In this document: piece after piece, positions 47,204-60,000 of the stretch
Position numbering within the stretch: the first letter of the stretch is position 1
Layout of the letters: every line of letters starts with the position of its first letter
Assembly (NCBI RefSeq): GCF_000568255.1
Contig: NZ_KK037166.1
Coordinates: 6,928,975-6,992,974 of the forward strand
Source: Kutzneria sp. 744
Lineage (GTDB): Bacteria; Actinomycetota; Actinomycetes; Mycobacteriales; Pseudonocardiaceae
DNA: 64,000 nt
Reading direction: 5' to 3'
Translations under genes and position numbers: made by a program
The notes under the pieces: generated by a model
Told to the model about the DNA's origin: nothing
What the model saw: the letters and a program-made list of their open reading frames with translations, nothing else
Databases searched by the model: none

Positions 47204-48123
47204 AGCGAACCGTAGCCGGCCTGGTCACCGTCCTGGTGGCGGCGCTGGGCCTGACCGCGTGCGGTGGGGGCGGCGGTGGCGACCCGCTCGCCGGCGGCAA
47301 CAGCGGCTCCCAGTCCCCGTCGGACACGATCACCGTCGGGTCGGCCAACTTCCCGGAGAGCCAGCTGCTCGCCGAGATCTACGCCGCCGCGCTGACCAAG
47401 GCCGGCGTGAAGGTCAGCAAGAAGCTGAACATCGGCAGCCGGGAGACCTACATCCCGGCGCTCAAGGACGGCTCCATCGACCTGATCCCGGAGTACAGCG
47501 GCGTGCTGCTGCAGTACTTCGACAAGAGCGCCACCGCCACCAGCGCCGAGGACGTGTACACGGCGCTGGGCAAGGCGCTGCCCAGCGGTCTGTCCGTGTT
47601 GGACAAGTCGGCGGCCGAGGACAAGGACGCCATCGTCGTCACCAAGGAGACGGCCGACAAGTACAACGCGAAGTCGCTGTCCGACCTCGCGCCGCACTGC
47701 GGCGACCTGATCCTCGGCTCCGCGCCGGAGTTCCAGAAGCGCCCCGACGGCGTCCCGGGCCTGCAGAAGACCTACAACTGCACGTTCAAGGACTTCAAGT
47801 CGCTGGACGCCGACGGCCCGCTGACCGTGGCCGCCCTGACCCAGGGCACCATCCAGGCCGCCGACATGTTCACCACCGACAGCACCATCGAGAAGAACGG
47901 CTGGGTCGTGCTGGAGGACCCGAAGTTCAACTTCGCCGCGCAGAACGTACTGCCGCTGATCAACACCAGCAAGGCCAGCGACACGGTGAAGAAGACGCTC
48001 AACGCCATCGCCACCAAGCTCGACACGAAGACGCTGACCGAGCTGAACACCAAGCTCGGTGCCCCCGACAAGCCCGACGCCTCCAAGATCGCCACCGACT
48101 GGCTGGCCAGCGCCGGCCTGTAA
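47200..48123 (+). CDS. opuCC: Osmoprotectant-binding lipoprotein
   Basis: 307 aa from ATG 47200. The lipobox is GLTAC (about Cys21), then a glycine-rich linker. The OpuAC/OpuCC-type binding domain follows: ITVGSANFPESQLLAEIYA, NIGSRETYIPALKDGSIDL, and PEYSGVLLQYF. The ligand is probably glycine betaine, carnitine or choline. Last gene of the operon; a strong palindrome follows 12 bp later. Confidence 0.92.
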   Translation: MKRTVAGLVTVLVAALGLTACGGGGGGDPLAGGNSGSQSPSDTITVGSANFPESQLLAEIYAAALTKAGVKVSKKLNIGSRETYIPALKDGSIDLIPEYSGVLLQYFDKSATATSAEDVYTALGKALPSGLSVLDKSAAEDKDAIVVTKETADKYNAKSLSDLAPHCGDLILGSAPEFQKRPDGVPGLQKTYNCTFKDFKSLDADGPLTVAALTQGTIQAADMFTTDSTIEKNGWVVLEDPKFNFAAQNVLPLINTSKASDTVKKTLNAIATKLDTKTLTELNTKLGAPDKPDASKIATDWLASAGL

Positions 48124-48135
48124 AAGCTGCACCTG

Positions 48136-48192
48136 ATGCAGGGAAGGACGCCTTACCCTCGTTCAACGCGGGTAAGGCGTCCTTCCCTGCAT
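48136..48192. repeat. Perfect 22-bp palindrome, second copy of the dispersed repeat
   Basis: Arm at 48136-48157 (core GCAGGGAAGGACGCCTTACC) and its exact reverse complement at 48171-48192, loop CTCGTTCAACGCG. The arm and most of the loop are shared with the 18610-18699 element. It lies between the convergent opuCC and iclR genes, so it can end both transcripts. Confidence 0.88.
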
Positions 48193-48200
48193 TGGGGGGC

Positions 48201-48983
48201 CTACCTGTGGCCGCCGATTCTGAGGGTCAGTTCTTCGGCGGTTCGCCGGACTTCCGCCGCCACCTCAGGCCAGTCGGTGCCGCAAGCGCTTGCATCGGGG
48301 CAGACGTGGCGGAAGGTGGTGCTGATGGCGGCGATGGGGCGGCCGCCGTGGTCGAAGACGGGGGCCGCGACCGAGGCGAAATCCGCCGTCACGAAGCCGT
48401 CCTCGACGAACCAGCCGCGCTGGCGTTCCGACGACAGGAGCCGACGCAGCGAGGGCAGATCCCGGGGGCCGCGGCCGGTGCGGTCGACGAAGCTGCCCAC
48501 TCCCGGGAACAGGGCCCTGACCTGGGCGGGGAGCAGAAAAGCCAGCATGGCCCGGCCGGAGGCGGGGAGATGGGCCGGTAGGCGCACACCGACGTCGGAG
48601 ACGAGGGTGTTGGGCTGCCGGGGCTGCTCCCGCAGCAGGTAGAGCGCCTCGGCCCCGTGCAGGACCCCGAGATGGGCGGTGGCCCCCACTCGGTCGACCA
48701 GCCGCCGCAGCAGGGGCCGGGCCAGCCGCTCCAACGGGTCGTGGCGCAGGTACGCCGACCCCAGCTCGAAGGCCGCCACCCCGAGCCCGTAGCGGCGTTC
48801 CTCGGGCAGGTGCGTCACGAAGCCCGCGTCGGCCAGCTCGGCCAGCAGGTGGTAGGCCGTCGACCTGGGCAGATCCAACTCGCGGGCGATCGTCGCGGCG
48901 GACATCGGCCCCGGCCGGGTGGACAACAGGCGCAGCACGGCCAGTCCTCGGCGCAATGCCGGCACGTCACTGCTGCTACCCAC
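48201..48983 (-). CDS. IclR-family regulator of histidine utilisation
   Basis: 260 aa, GTG start. N-terminal winged helix (LRRGLAVLRLLSTRPGPMSA; DLPRSTAYHLLAELADAGFV) and a C-terminal IclR effector domain. It is divergent from hutH with an 86-bp gap that holds a HutR-like operator. By analogy with HutR of corynebacteria it should control the hut operon, with histidine or urocanate as effector. That role is inferred from position and operator. Confidence 0.86.
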   Translation of the reverse strand: MGSSSDVPALRRGLAVLRLLSTRPGPMSAATIARELDLPRSTAYHLLAELADAGFVTHLPEERRYGLGVAAFELGSAYLRHDPLERLARPLLRRLVDRVGATAHLGVLHGAEALYLLREQPRQPNTLVSDVGVRLPAHLPASGRAMLAFLLPAQVRALFPGVGSFVDRTGRGPRDLPSLRRLLSSERQRGWFVEDGFVTADFASVAAPVFDHGGRPIAAISTTFRHVCPDASACGTDWPEVAAEVRRTAEELTLRIGGHR

Positions 48984-48998
48984 GGGTACACCTCGCGT

Positions 48999-49016
48999 TG
49001 TCTGGTATCTCAGACA
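48999..49016. promoter_or_regulatory. HutR-type operator
   Basis: TGTCTG-GTATCT-CAGACA, a perfect 6-bp inverted repeat with N6. On the minus strand it reads TCTGAGATACCAGA, one base off the HutR motif reported for corynebacteria (TCTGwwATwCCAGA). It lies 16 bp from the iclR start and 54 bp from hutH. Confidence 0.75.
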
Positions 49017-49069
49017 CTGTCACCCGCCTTGGACTCGTGCAACCGCCCGCCACCAGCTGTGATGAACCC

Positions 49070-50604
49070 ATGGCACACCCGGAGGCAGTGCAGCTCGGCG
49101 CGAAGCCGCTGCGGCGTGACGAGGTCGTCGCGGTCGCCCGCGACGGCGTGGCGGTCGAGCTGGAACCGGCCGCGGTCGAGGCCGTCACCACGGCCCGGGC
49201 GCACATCGAGGAGCTGGCCAACGCGACGACGCCCACCTACGGCGTGTCGACCGGCTTCGGGGCGCTGGCCGTCCGGCACATCCCGCCGGACCGCCGCGCG
49301 CAGCTGCAACGCTCGCTGATCCGCTCGCACGCGGCCGGTGCCGGCCCCGAGGTGGAGCGAGAGGTGATCCGTGCGCTGGCCCTGCTGCGGCTGCGCACGC
49401 TCGCCACCGGCCACACCGGCGTCCGGCCGTCCACTGTGGACACGATGGCCCGCATGCTCAACGCCGGCATCACGCCGATCGTGCACGAGTACGGCTCCCT
49501 CGGCTGCTCCGGCGACCTGGCCCCGCTGTCCTCGGTCGCGCTGGCCCTGATCGGCGAAGGTCAGGTCCGGGATGCTCAAGGCGAGCTGCGAGACGCCGCC
49601 GACGCCCTGGCCGAGGCCGGCATCGAGCCGGTGGCGCTGGCCGAGAAGGAGGGCCTGGCCATGATCAACGGCACCGACGGCATGCTCGGCATGCTGGTGC
49701 TGGCGATCACCGACCTGGCCCGCCTGCTGGACATCGCCGACCTCACCGCGGCGATGAGCGTGGAGGCCCTGCTGGGCACCGACCGCGTCTTCGCCGCCGA
49801 CCTCCAGGCCCTGCGCCCGCATCCCGGGCAGGCCCGGTCGGCCGCCCGCATGACCAAGATCCTGGCCGGCTCCGAGATCATGGAGAGCCACCGCGGCCCG
49901 GACTGCACCCGCGTGCAGGACGCGTACTCGCTGCGCTGCTCCCCGCAGGTGCACGGCGCCGCCCGCGACACCCTGGCCCACGCCGAGCTGGTCGCCGACC
50001 GCGAGCTGGACTCCGCGATCGACAACCCGGCCGTGCTGGCCGACGGCCGTGTGGAGTCCAACGGCAACTTCCACGGCGCGCCCGTGGCGTACGTGCTGGA
50101 CTTCCTGGCCATCCCGGTCGCCGACGTGGCCAGCATGGCCGAGCGCCGCACCGACCGGATGCTGGATGTGGCCCGCTCGCACGGCCTGCCGCCGTTCCTG
50201 GCCGACGACCCGGGCGTGGACTCCGGCCACATGATCGCCCACTACACGCAGGCGGCCATCGTCTCCGAGCTGAAGCGCCTGGCGGTGCCGGCCAGTGTGG
50301 ACTCGATCCCGTCCAGTGCCATGCAGGAAGACCACGTGTCGATGGGCTGGTCGGCGGCGCGCAAGCTGCGCAAGGCCGTCGACGGCCTGACCACCGTGCT
50401 GTCCATCGAACTTCTCACCGCGGCCCGCGCGCTCGACCTGCGTGCCCCGCTCAAGCCGGCGCCGGCCACCGCCGCCGTCGTCGCGCTGCTCCGGGAGCAC
50501 GTCCAGGGTCCCGGACCCGACCGTCACCTGGCCCCGGAGATCGCGGCCACCGAAGCGCTCGTCCGAAGTGGACTGATCGCGCGCACCGTCGAGGAGAACT
50601 CCTG

Positions 50605-50605
<1 letters not shown>
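49070..50605 (+). CDS. hutH: Histidine ammonia-lyase
   Basis: 511 aa from ATG 49070 ([10 protein letters not shown]). It converts histidine to urocanate and ammonia. Active-site blocks are intact: [13 protein letters not shown], the MIO region [14 protein letters not shown] (Cys-Ser-Gly triad, the reactive Ser present), [19 protein letters not shown] and [13 protein letters not shown]. Cys in place of the usual Ala at the first triad position still allows the MIO ring. Overlaps hutU by 1 bp. Confidence 0.95.
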
Positions 50606-52250
<1,645 letters not shown>

Positions 52251-52251
<1 letters not shown>

Positions 52252-53441
52252 TGGCGGCTACGGCTACCGGCCTGCTGGCCGCGATTGCCGACGTCGGCGC
52301 GGATCGCGCCCGGGGCGGGTACTCCCGCCACGGGTTCGACCGGGTCGAGCTGGAACTGCGGGAGTGGTTCGTCGCCGAGGCCGCCCAGCGGGGCCTGGCC
52401 GTGGAGACCGACCGCAACGGCAACATCTGGGCGTGGTGGGGAAACCCCGGCCCGGACGCCGTGATCACCGGCAGCCACCTCGACTCCGTGCCGGGTGGCG
52501 GGGCCTTCGACGGCCCGCTGGGCGTGGTGTCGTCGTTGGCGGCGGTGGATGTGTTGCAGGCCAAGGGATTCAAGCCTCGCAAGCCGCTGGCCGTCGTGGT
52601 GTTCGTCGAGGAGGAGGGCGGCCGGTTCGGCGTGCCCTGCCTCGGATCCCGACTGATGACCGGGGCCATCGGCGCCGACCAGGCACGGTCGCTGCTCGAT
52701 CCGGACGGGGTGTCGTTGGCCGACGCGATCGCCAAGGCCGGCGCTGACCCGACGACGCTCGGGCCGGACGAGGAAGCGCTGGCACGCATCGGATGTTTCG
52801 TCGAGCTGCACGTGGAGCAGGGCCGTGGCCTCACGGTTCCGGTCGGCGTGGCCTCGTCGATCCTGGCCCACGGCCGGTGGCGGTTCACCTTCACCGGCGA
52901 GGGAAACCACGCCGGGGCAACGCTGATGTCCGACCGGCGTGACCCGATGGTACCGGCGGCGTCACTGGTGTTGGCCGCTCGCAAGGCGGCCGTCGGCGAC
53001 GCGCGGGCGACCGTGGGCCGGATCGTGCCGGTTCCGGGTGGCACCAACGTGATCGCGTCCGAGGTCAACGTCTGGCTGGACGCTCGGGCTTCGGACGATG
53101 CCACCACGAAGTCGGTGGTGGCCGAGATCCAAGCCCTGGCAAGACAAGCCGCCGCCGACGAAGGCTGCGGAGTTCGCGTCACGCAGGAGTCGTACGGCGA
53201 CACCGTGGTGTTCGACCCGGTGCTGCGGGACGATCTGTCCACTGTGCTCGGTGGCGTGCCGGCATTGCCGACCGGTGCCGGGCACGACGCCGGCATCCTG
53301 GCCAACCGCGTGCCGACGGCGATGTTGTTCGTGCGCAACCCGACCGGCGTCAGCCATGCGCCGCAGGAGTATGCGGAGCCGGACGACTGCGAGGCCGGGG
53401 TCGCCGCGCTGGCCACGACGCTGGAGCACCTGGCGTCGTGA
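52251..53441 (+). CDS. M20-family amidohydrolase in the hut operon
   Basis: 396 aa. M20 peptidase/carbamoylase (allantoate amidohydrolase type): metal-site GSHLDSVPGGGAFDGPLG, EEEGGRFGVPCLGSR, the ELHVEQGRGL block, and His in PTGVSHAPQEYAEP. Coupled to hutU (1-bp overlap) and hutF (4-bp overlap). HutF yields N-formylglutamate and no HutG-type gene is present, so this enzyme probably releases formate from N-formylglutamate; sequence similarity alone would say allantoate or carbamoyl-amino acid. Confidence 0.86.
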
Positions 53442-54742
53442 ACTACTGGTGTGAGCGGGCCTGGCTGCCCGAAGGTGTGGTCGCCGGCGTGCTGGTGCAC
53501 GTCGGCGACGACGGCCGGATAACCGAAGTGTCCACTTCGGACTCACCGCCGTTCGGTGCGCAGCGCCTGAACGGCATTGTGTTGCCAGGCTTCGCCAATG
53601 CGCATTCGCACGCCTTTCATCGGGCGCTTCGCGGCCGCACCCACGCCGATGGCGGCACGTTCTGGACGTGGCGGCAGGCGATGTACCAGTTGGCCGAGCG
53701 GCTGACGCCGGACAGCTACCTCAAGCTGGCGACCGCCGTCTTCGCGGAGATGGCCGTCACCGGCATCTCGTGTGTCGGCGAGTTCCACTACCTGCACCAC
53801 GGTCCCGGCGGAACCCCGTATGCCGACCCGAACGAGATGGGCCATGTGCTGCGGGAAGCTGCCGCTACGGCAGGTATTCGCATCACGCTGCTCGACACCT
53901 GTTACGTGGCCGGGGGAATCGGCACGGAACTCGAAGGAACCCAGCTCCGGTTCAGCGACGGCGACGCGACCCGTTGGGCGGCCCGGGTTTCCGGGCTGAA
54001 GTCGGACAACGTGATGCGCGTCGGCGCGGCCATCCACTCGGTGCGTGGCGTGCCCCGCGAGCAGCTGGCCGAGGTCGCCGCGATCGGTGGGCCGCTGCAC
54101 GTCCACCTTTCCGAACAGCCGGCCGAGAACGAGGCTTGCCTTGCGGCGTACGGAATGACGCCGACCGCGCTGCTGGCCGAGGCCGGCGTGCTGTCGCCGC
54201 GGACCACCGCCGTGCACGCCACCCATCTCACCGAGCACGACCGCGCGCTGCTCGGTGGGTCCACCACCACCGCCTGTTTCTGTCCGACCACGGAGGCCGA
54301 CCTCGCCGACGGCATCGGCCCGGCGCGCGAGCTGTTCGACGCCGGCAGCCCGATTTCCCTTGGCAGCGACCAACATGTCGTGATCGACCCGCTGGCCGAA
54401 GCCCGGGCCCTCGAACACGGCGAGCGGCTGCGCACCGGGCAGCGCGGGCGGTTCAGCCCCGAGGAGCTGCTTGCTGCGGCAACCGCGGCCGGCCACGCCT
54501 GCCTGGGCTGGCCCGAAGCCGGGCGGATCGCCGTCGGCGCGCCGGCCGATCTCGTCGCGGTCGGCCTGGATTCACTACGAACGGCGGGTAGCCGACCGGA
54601 ACAGGTTCTGCTGTCCGCGAATTCGTCCGATGTGGACTCGGTAATAGTCGAAGGGCGGGTTGTGGCCACCCGGGGACGTCATGCGACGCTAGGGGAGGTA
54701 GGACCTCTTCTCGCGGACGTGATGGGGGAACTGTGGCGGTAG
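53438..54742 (+). CDS. hutF: Formimidoylglutamate deiminase
   Basis: 434 aa from GTG 53438. Amidohydrolase-superfamily enzyme converting formimidoylglutamate to N-formylglutamate plus ammonia. Zn-site blocks: [39 protein letters not shown], and [11 protein letters not shown]. This makes the pathway the five-step, two-ammonia version. It overlaps hutI by 10 bp. Confidence 0.93.
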   Translation: MNYWCERAWLPEGVVAGVLVHVGDDGRITEVSTSDSPPFGAQRLNGIVLPGFANAHSHAFHRALRGRTHADGGTFWTWRQAMYQLAERLTPDSYLKLATAVFAEMAVTGISCVGEFHYLHHGPGGTPYADPNEMGHVLREAAATAGIRITLLDTCYVAGGIGTELEGTQLRFSDGDATRWAARVSGLKSDNVMRVGAAIHSVRGVPREQLAEVAAIGGPLHVHLSEQPAENEACLAAYGMTPTALLAEAGVLSPRTTAVHATHLTEHDRALLGGSTTTACFCPTTEADLADGIGPARELFDAGSPISLGSDQHVVIDPLAEARALEHGERLRTGQRGRFSPEELLAAATAAGHACLGWPEAGRIAVGAPADLVAVGLDSLRTAGSRPEQVLLSANSSDVDSVIVEGRVVATRGRHATLGEVGPLLADVMGELWR

Positions 54743-55878
54743 TTATCACCGGCATCGCCGAGCTGACCACCAACGACGCCGAACTGGGCAAGCTGCGCGA
54801 CGCGGCCGTGGTGCTCGACGGCGACCGGGTGGCCTGGGTCGGGGCCGCCGCCGACGCCCCGGCCGCCGACGAGCGCGTCGACGTCGAGGGTCGCGCGGTG
54901 CTGCCGGGCTGGGTGGACAGCCATACCCACCTGGTCTTCGCCGGCGACCGCACCGCCGAGTTCGGGGCCCGCATGTCCGGCCAGCCCTACGCCGCCGGCG
55001 GCATCGCCGTCACCGACGATGCCACGCGCGCGGCCAGCGACGAGCAACTCGCCGCGGGGCTGCGCAAGCACGTCGACGAGGCTGTTTCCCAAGGCACCAC
55101 GTACATCGAGACCAAGACCGGGTACGGGCTGACGGTCGCCGACGAGCTCCGGTCGGCCACGCTGGCCGGCCGGTACGCCGACGAGGTGACCTTCCTCGGC
55201 GCGCACCTCGTGCCGCCGGGCACCGACGCCGACGAGTACGTGGACCTGGTGTGCGGGCCCATGCTCGACGCCGTGGCCCCGCACGTGACCTGGGCCGACG
55301 TGTTCTGCGAGACCGGGGCCTTCGACGAGGAGCAGTCCCGGGCCGTGCTGACCGCCGCCGGCAAGAAGGGCCTCGGCCTTCGCGTGCACGGCAACCAGCT
55401 CGGCCCCGGCCCCGGTGTGCGGCTGGCCGTGGAAATGGACGCCGCCAGCGTCGACCACTGCACCTACCTAACGCCCGCCGACGTCGCCGCGCTGGCCGAT
55501 TCCGACACCGTCGCCACGCTGCTGCCGGCCTGCGACCTGTCCACCCGGCAGCCGCTGCCCGAGGTCCGCGCCCTGCTCGACGCCGGCGTCACCGTCGCGC
55601 TGGCGTCCAACTGCAACCCCGGCTCCTCGTACACGTCCTCGATGGCCTTCTGCGTGACCACGGCCGTGCTCCAGATGCGGATGACCGTGGAGGAGGCCGT
55701 GCGCGCCGCCACGCTCGGCGGCGCGCAGGCCCTGCGTCGGGACGACATCGGCGTGCTGCGGCCCGGTTCGCGGGCGGACGTGCACGTGCTCAACGCGCCG
55801 TCCACCACGCACCTCGCCTACCGGCCCGGCGTGCCGCTCACCTGGGCGGTGTGGCGCGCGGGCGCTCGACAGCGCTGA
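54733..55878 (+). CDS. hutI: Imidazolonepropionase
   Basis: 381 aa from GTG 54733. It opens imidazolone propionate to formimidoylglutamate. Metal and substrate blocks include [39 protein letters not shown], and [16 protein letters not shown]. Last gene of the hut operon. It overlaps the convergent surE by 41 bp. Confidence 0.94.
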   Translation: MAVVITGIAELTTNDAELGKLRDAAVVLDGDRVAWVGAAADAPAADERVDVEGRAVLPGWVDSHTHLVFAGDRTAEFGARMSGQPYAAGGIAVTDDATRAASDEQLAAGLRKHVDEAVSQGTTYIETKTGYGLTVADELRSATLAGRYADEVTFLGAHLVPPGTDADEYVDLVCGPMLDAVAPHVTWADVFCETGAFDEEQSRAVLTAAGKKGLGLRVHGNQLGPGPGVRLAVEMDAASVDHCTYLTPADVAALADSDTVATLLPACDLSTRQPLPEVRALLDAGVTVALASNCNPGSSYTSSMAFCVTTAVLQMRMTVEEAVRAATLGGAQALRRDDIGVLRPGSRADVHVLNAPSTTHLAYRPGVPLTWAVWRAGARQR

Positions 55879-56593
55879 CCGACCGCAGCTCGGTGACGGT
55901 GGCGTAGCCCTGCTCCAGCAGTGCCGCGTCCGAACCCGGCTCCACCTCGTCGTCCAGGATCACCGTGGCCAGCTCGATCCGGTCCTCGTGCTGCTGCACC
56001 ACCCGGCTCTGCACCCGGCCGTACCGGGTGAGCGTGGCCCAGCGCAGCGGGCCCGGGTCCGGGCGGTTGGGCACGTTCAGGTTGAGCACCGTGCCCGGCT
56101 CGATGAGGCCGAGCACGTCCTTCACGTAAGGGTCGACCACGTCCCACAGCGCTGTGCCCGGCGGGTCCCAGGGCACGTCCAGCGACACCGCCAGCGCCGT
56201 CACCCCGTTCACGTGCGCCGTCAGCGCCGCGCCCACCGTGCCGGAGTGGATCAGCGCGCGGCCGATGTTCGCGCCGAAGTTGATGCCCGACAGCACCAGG
56301 TCCGGCCGGTCCCCGAATGCCCCTCGGCAGGCCAGCAGCGCGATCAGCCCCGGGTGGGAGTCCACGGCGTACGCGGGCACGTCCGGCAGCTCTTCGACGA
56401 TCCGCCGCGACACCCCCACGCTCCGGTGTCCGCCCGAGGCCGTCAGCCCCGCCCCCGTCCCGCTCGCTTCGACGCTGGGCGCCGCGATGATCGTGTCGTG
56501 CCCCAGCTCCACCGCACACCGCGCCAGGGCGATCAGTCCGGGGGAGTCGATGCCGTCGTCATTGGTGACCAGCACGCGCAGAGGAGAGTTCAC
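55838..56593 (-). CDS. surE: 5'-nucleotidase SurE
   Basis: 251 aa. SurE phosphatase removes phosphate from nucleoside monophosphates and similar compounds. Metal-site Asp-Asp in [14 protein letters not shown], the [12 protein letters not shown] loop with the catalytic Ser, and [13 protein letters not shown] with Asn are present. Start is ATG 56593. A large nested palindrome lies upstream. Confidence 0.92.
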   Translation of the reverse strand: MNSPLRVLVTNDDGIDSPGLIALARCAVELGHDTIIAAPSVEASGTGAGLTASGGHRSVGVSRRIVEELPDVPAYAVDSHPGLIALLACRGAFGDRPDLVLSGINFGANIGRALIHSGTVGAALTAHVNGVTALAVSLDVPWDPPGTALWDVVDPYVKDVLGLIEPGTVLNLNVPNRPDPGPLRWATLTRYGRVQSRVVQQHEDRIELATVILDDEVEPGSDAALLEQGYATVTELRSVSAVERPRATPPR

Positions 56594-56635
56594 CCCTCTG
56601 TCCTACCGGCGGGAGGGGTCGGATGCCAGCGAGTC

Positions 56636-56736
56636 GCGGGTTCGCGCCACTGCCTGGACCGCAGGCTCGCGACGATCGAGTCTTTTCATCGATCGTCGCG
56701 AGACAAGGGAAGGCAGTGGCTTAGAGGCGAACCCGC
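56636..56736. repeat. Nested long palindrome upstream of surE
   Basis: Three concentric pairs: GCGGGTTCGC (56636-56645)/GCGAACCCGC (56727-56736), CCACTGCC (56647-56654)/GGCAGTGG (56712-56719), and the inner CTCGCGACGATCGA (56666-56679)/TCGATCGTCGCGAG (56689-56702). A separate small stem CCGCGCG/CGCGCGG follows (about 56738-56754). It lies between the DUF6104-like gene and surE, both on the minus strand, so it could end or attenuate read-through. Confidence 0.8.
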
Positions 56737-56761
56737 CCCGCGCGGAACGCGCGGCAAAAAC

Positions 56762-56941
56762 TCAGTCGATGTCGTCGGTGTCGTCGCGGGCCAGGAAGGT
56801 GGCCAGGCGCTCGACGGGGGTTTCGAACTCGGGGTTGAGGTCGACGAAGGCCCGCAGGCGGTCGGCCACCCAGGCCAGGGTGACCTCCTCCTCGCCCCGG
56901 CGCTGCTCCAGCTCCTCGATGCCACGGTCGGTGAAGTACAA
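56762..56941 (-). CDS. DUF6104-like small protein (59 aa)
   Basis: 59 aa from TTG 56941, preceded by AGGAGGAAAGCC, a very strong ribosome-binding site that decides this start. The sequence begins YFTDRGIEELEQRRGEEEVT and ends FLARDDTDDID, matching a small actinobacterial family (DUF6104) with unknown role. Acidic, soluble, with a helical N-terminal half. It is separated from kgd by a terminator. Confidence 0.85.
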   Translation of the reverse strand: MYFTDRGIEELEQRRGEEEVTLAWVADRLRAFVDLNPEFETPVERLATFLARDDTDDID

Positions 56942-56958
56942 GGCTTTCCTCCTACGAA

Positions 56959-57001
56959 CAACGGCCGGGTTCCCGCCAGAAGGCGCTGAACCCGGCCGTT
57001 G
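56959..57001 (-). terminator. Terminator downstream of kgd
   Basis: Perfect 14-bp stem CAACGGCCGGGTTC / GAACCCGGCCGTTG with a 15-nt loop, 13 bp after the kgd stop and 17 bp before the DUF6104-like start. Confidence 0.8.
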
Positions 57002-57013
57002 GAAACTACAACG

Positions 57014-60000
57014 TCAGCTGAAGGCCTTGGTGACCACGGCGCGCTGCTCGACCTCGTGCACCTTGCTGAAGCCCGAGGCCGGGGCGGCCATGGGGCGGCG
57101 GGACACGCGGGTGAGCTTGCCCTGCACCTGCGGCAGCGCCTCCGGGATGACCAGGCCCAGGTGCGGCCACGCGCCCTGGTTGGCCGGCTCCTCCTGGACC
57201 CAGCGGATGTCGGTGAGGTTGGGGTAGCGGTCCAGCACGGCCTTCAGCTTGCGCTCGGGCAGCGGGTAGAGCTGCTCGATGCGGGCCACGGCCACGTTGG
57301 TGGCGCCCAGCTTCTCCTTCTCGGCGGCCAGCTCGTAGTAGATCTTGCCGCTGCACAGCAGCAGCCGGTCGACCTGCTCGGGCGAGGGCTGCGTCGGGTC
57401 GTCGATGACCGACATGAACCGCCCGTTGGTGAAGTCCTCCACCGGGCTGGCGGCGGCCTTGAGGCGCAGCATGGACTTCGGCGTGAACACGACCATGGGC
57501 CGCTTCACCCCGTCCAACGCGTGCCGGCGCAGCAGGTGGAAGTAGTTGGCCGGGGTGGACGGCACGGCGACGGTCATCGAGCCCTCGGCGCACAGCTGGA
57601 GGAACCGTTCGATGCGGCCGGAGCTGTGGTCGGGGCCCTGACCCTCCAGGCCGTGCGGCAGCAGCAGCACGACGTTGCCGCGCTGGCCCCACTTGGCCTC
57701 GCCGGAGGAGATGAACTCGTCGATGATCGACTGGGCGCCGTTGACGAAGTCGCCGAACTGCGCCTCCCACAGCACCAGCGCGTCCGGGTTGGCCACCGAG
57801 TAGCCGTACTCGAAGCCCACGGCGGCGAACTCGGACAGCGCCGAGTCGTAGACCATGAACTTGCCCTGGCCCTCGGCCAGGTTCTGCAGCGGCGTGTACT
57901 CGGCGCTGGTCTTGCGGTCGATGACGACCGAGTGCCGCTGGCCGAAGGTGCCGCGCTGGGAGTCCTGGCCGGACAGGCGGACCGTCTTGCCCTCCATGAC
58001 CAGCGAGCCGAACGCCAGCAGCTCGCCGAAGCCCCAGTCGATGCCGCCGTCGCGGGCCATCGCGGCCCGTCGCTCCAGCACCGGCTTGACCCGCGGGTGG
58101 GCGTTGAAGCCCTCGGGCAGGTCGACCTGGGCCTGGCCGATGTGGGCCACCGTCTCGGCACTGACCGCGGTCGGCACCTTGGCCGGCACCTGCTGCTCGG
58201 ACTCGACCGAGTTGGTCGGCTTGACCGGGTGCTTCTCCAGCTCGCGCACCTCGTTGAAGACGTGCTCCAGCTGGCTGGCGTAGTCGCGCAGCGCCTTCTC
58301 GGCCTCGTCCACGGAGATGTCGCCGCGGCCGATCAGCGACTCGGTGTAGGTCTTTCGCACCGAGCGCTTGGTGTCGATGATGTCGTACATCGCCGGCTGG
58401 GTCATCGAGGGGTCGTCGCCCTCGTTGTGGCCGCGGCGGCGGTAGCAGATCATGTCGATGACGACGTCCTTGTGGAACGTCTCGCGGTAGTCGACGGCCA
58501 GCTTGGCCACCCAGTAGCAGGCCTCGGGGTCGTCGCCGTTGACGTGGAAGATCGGCGCGCCGATCATCTTGGCCACGTCGGTGCAGTACTTGGACGAGCG
58601 CGAGTGCTCCGGGTTGGTGGTGAAGCCGACCTGGTTGTTCACCACGACGTGCACGGTGCCGCCGGTGCGGTAGCCGCGCAGCAGCGCCAGGTTCAGCGTC
58701 TCGGCCACCACGCCCTGGCCGGCGAACGCGGCGTCGCCGTGCATCGCCACGGGCAGCACGGTGTAGCCCTCGCCGCCCTTGTCCAGCAGGTCCTGCTTGG
58801 CCCGGACCACGCCTTCCAGCACGGGGTCGACGGCTTCGAGGTGGGACGGGTTGGAGGCCAGCGACACCTTGGTCTCGCCGTCGCCGAACATCCGGAAGTA
58901 CTTGCCCTCGGCGCCGAGGTGGTACTTCACGTCGCCGGAGCCGTGGGCCTGGCCCGGGTCGAGGTTGCCCTCGAACTCGCGGAAGATCTGCGAGATCGGC
59001 TTGCCCACGATGTTGGCCAGCACGTTGAGGCGGCCGCGGTGCGGCATGCCGATGACGACCTCGTCCAGCTCGTGCTCGGCCGCCTTGTCCAGCACGGCGT
59101 CCAGCAGCGGGATCAGAGTCTCGCCGCCTTCGAGGGAGAACCGACGCTGACCGACGTACTTGGTCTGCAGGAAGGTCTCGAAGGCCTCGGCCGCGTTGAG
59201 CTTGGACAGGATGTACTTCTGCACGGTGGCCGGCGGCTTGTCGTGCACGACCTCGACGCGCTCCTGCAGCCAGCGCCGCTCGGCGGGCTCCAGGATGTGC
59301 GTGTACTCGACGCCGACGGTGCGGCAGTAGGAGTTGCGCAGCACCCCGAGGATGTCGCGCAGCTTCATCTTCTCCTGGCCGGCGAAGCCGCCGACGGCGA
59401 ACTCGCGGTCCAGGTCCCACAGGGTCAGGCCGTGCGAGAGCACGTCCAGGTCCTCGTGGCGGCGCTGCCGGTAGTTCAGCGGGTCGGTGTCGGCCATCAG
59501 GTGGCCGCGCGAGCGGAACGCGTCGATCAGCTCGATCACCCGGGCGGTCTTGTCGACCGCGCCCTCGGGCAGGTCCTCGACCCAGCGGATCGGCTCGTAG
59601 GGCAGCCGCAGCGAGGTGAAGATGTCGTCGTAGAAGCCGTTCTCGCCCAGCAGCAGCTGGTGGATGCGGCGCAGGAACTCACCGGACTCGGCGCCCTGGA
59701 TGATGCGGTGGTCGTAGGTCGAGGTGAGCGTCATGATCTTGCTGACGCCCATCTCGATCAGGGCCTTCTCGCTGGTGCCCTGGAAGTGCGCGGGGTACTC
59801 CATGGCGCCGACGCCGAGGATCGCGCCCTGGCCCGCGGTCAGCCGCGGCACCGAGTGGTTGGTGCCGATGGTGCCCGGGTTGGTCAGCTGGATGGTGCTG
59901 CCGGCGAAGTCGTCGGCGGTCAGGCCGCCGCCGCGGGCCTTGCGGATCAGGTCCTCGTAGGCCTGCCAGAACTGCGTGAACGTCATCGTCTCGCAGTGCT

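Noticed and set aside
49490-49530. HutH Cys-Ser-Gly triad as an inactivating change
   Set aside because: The reactive Ser is present; only the first triad residue differs, and the full hut operon and regulator are intact.
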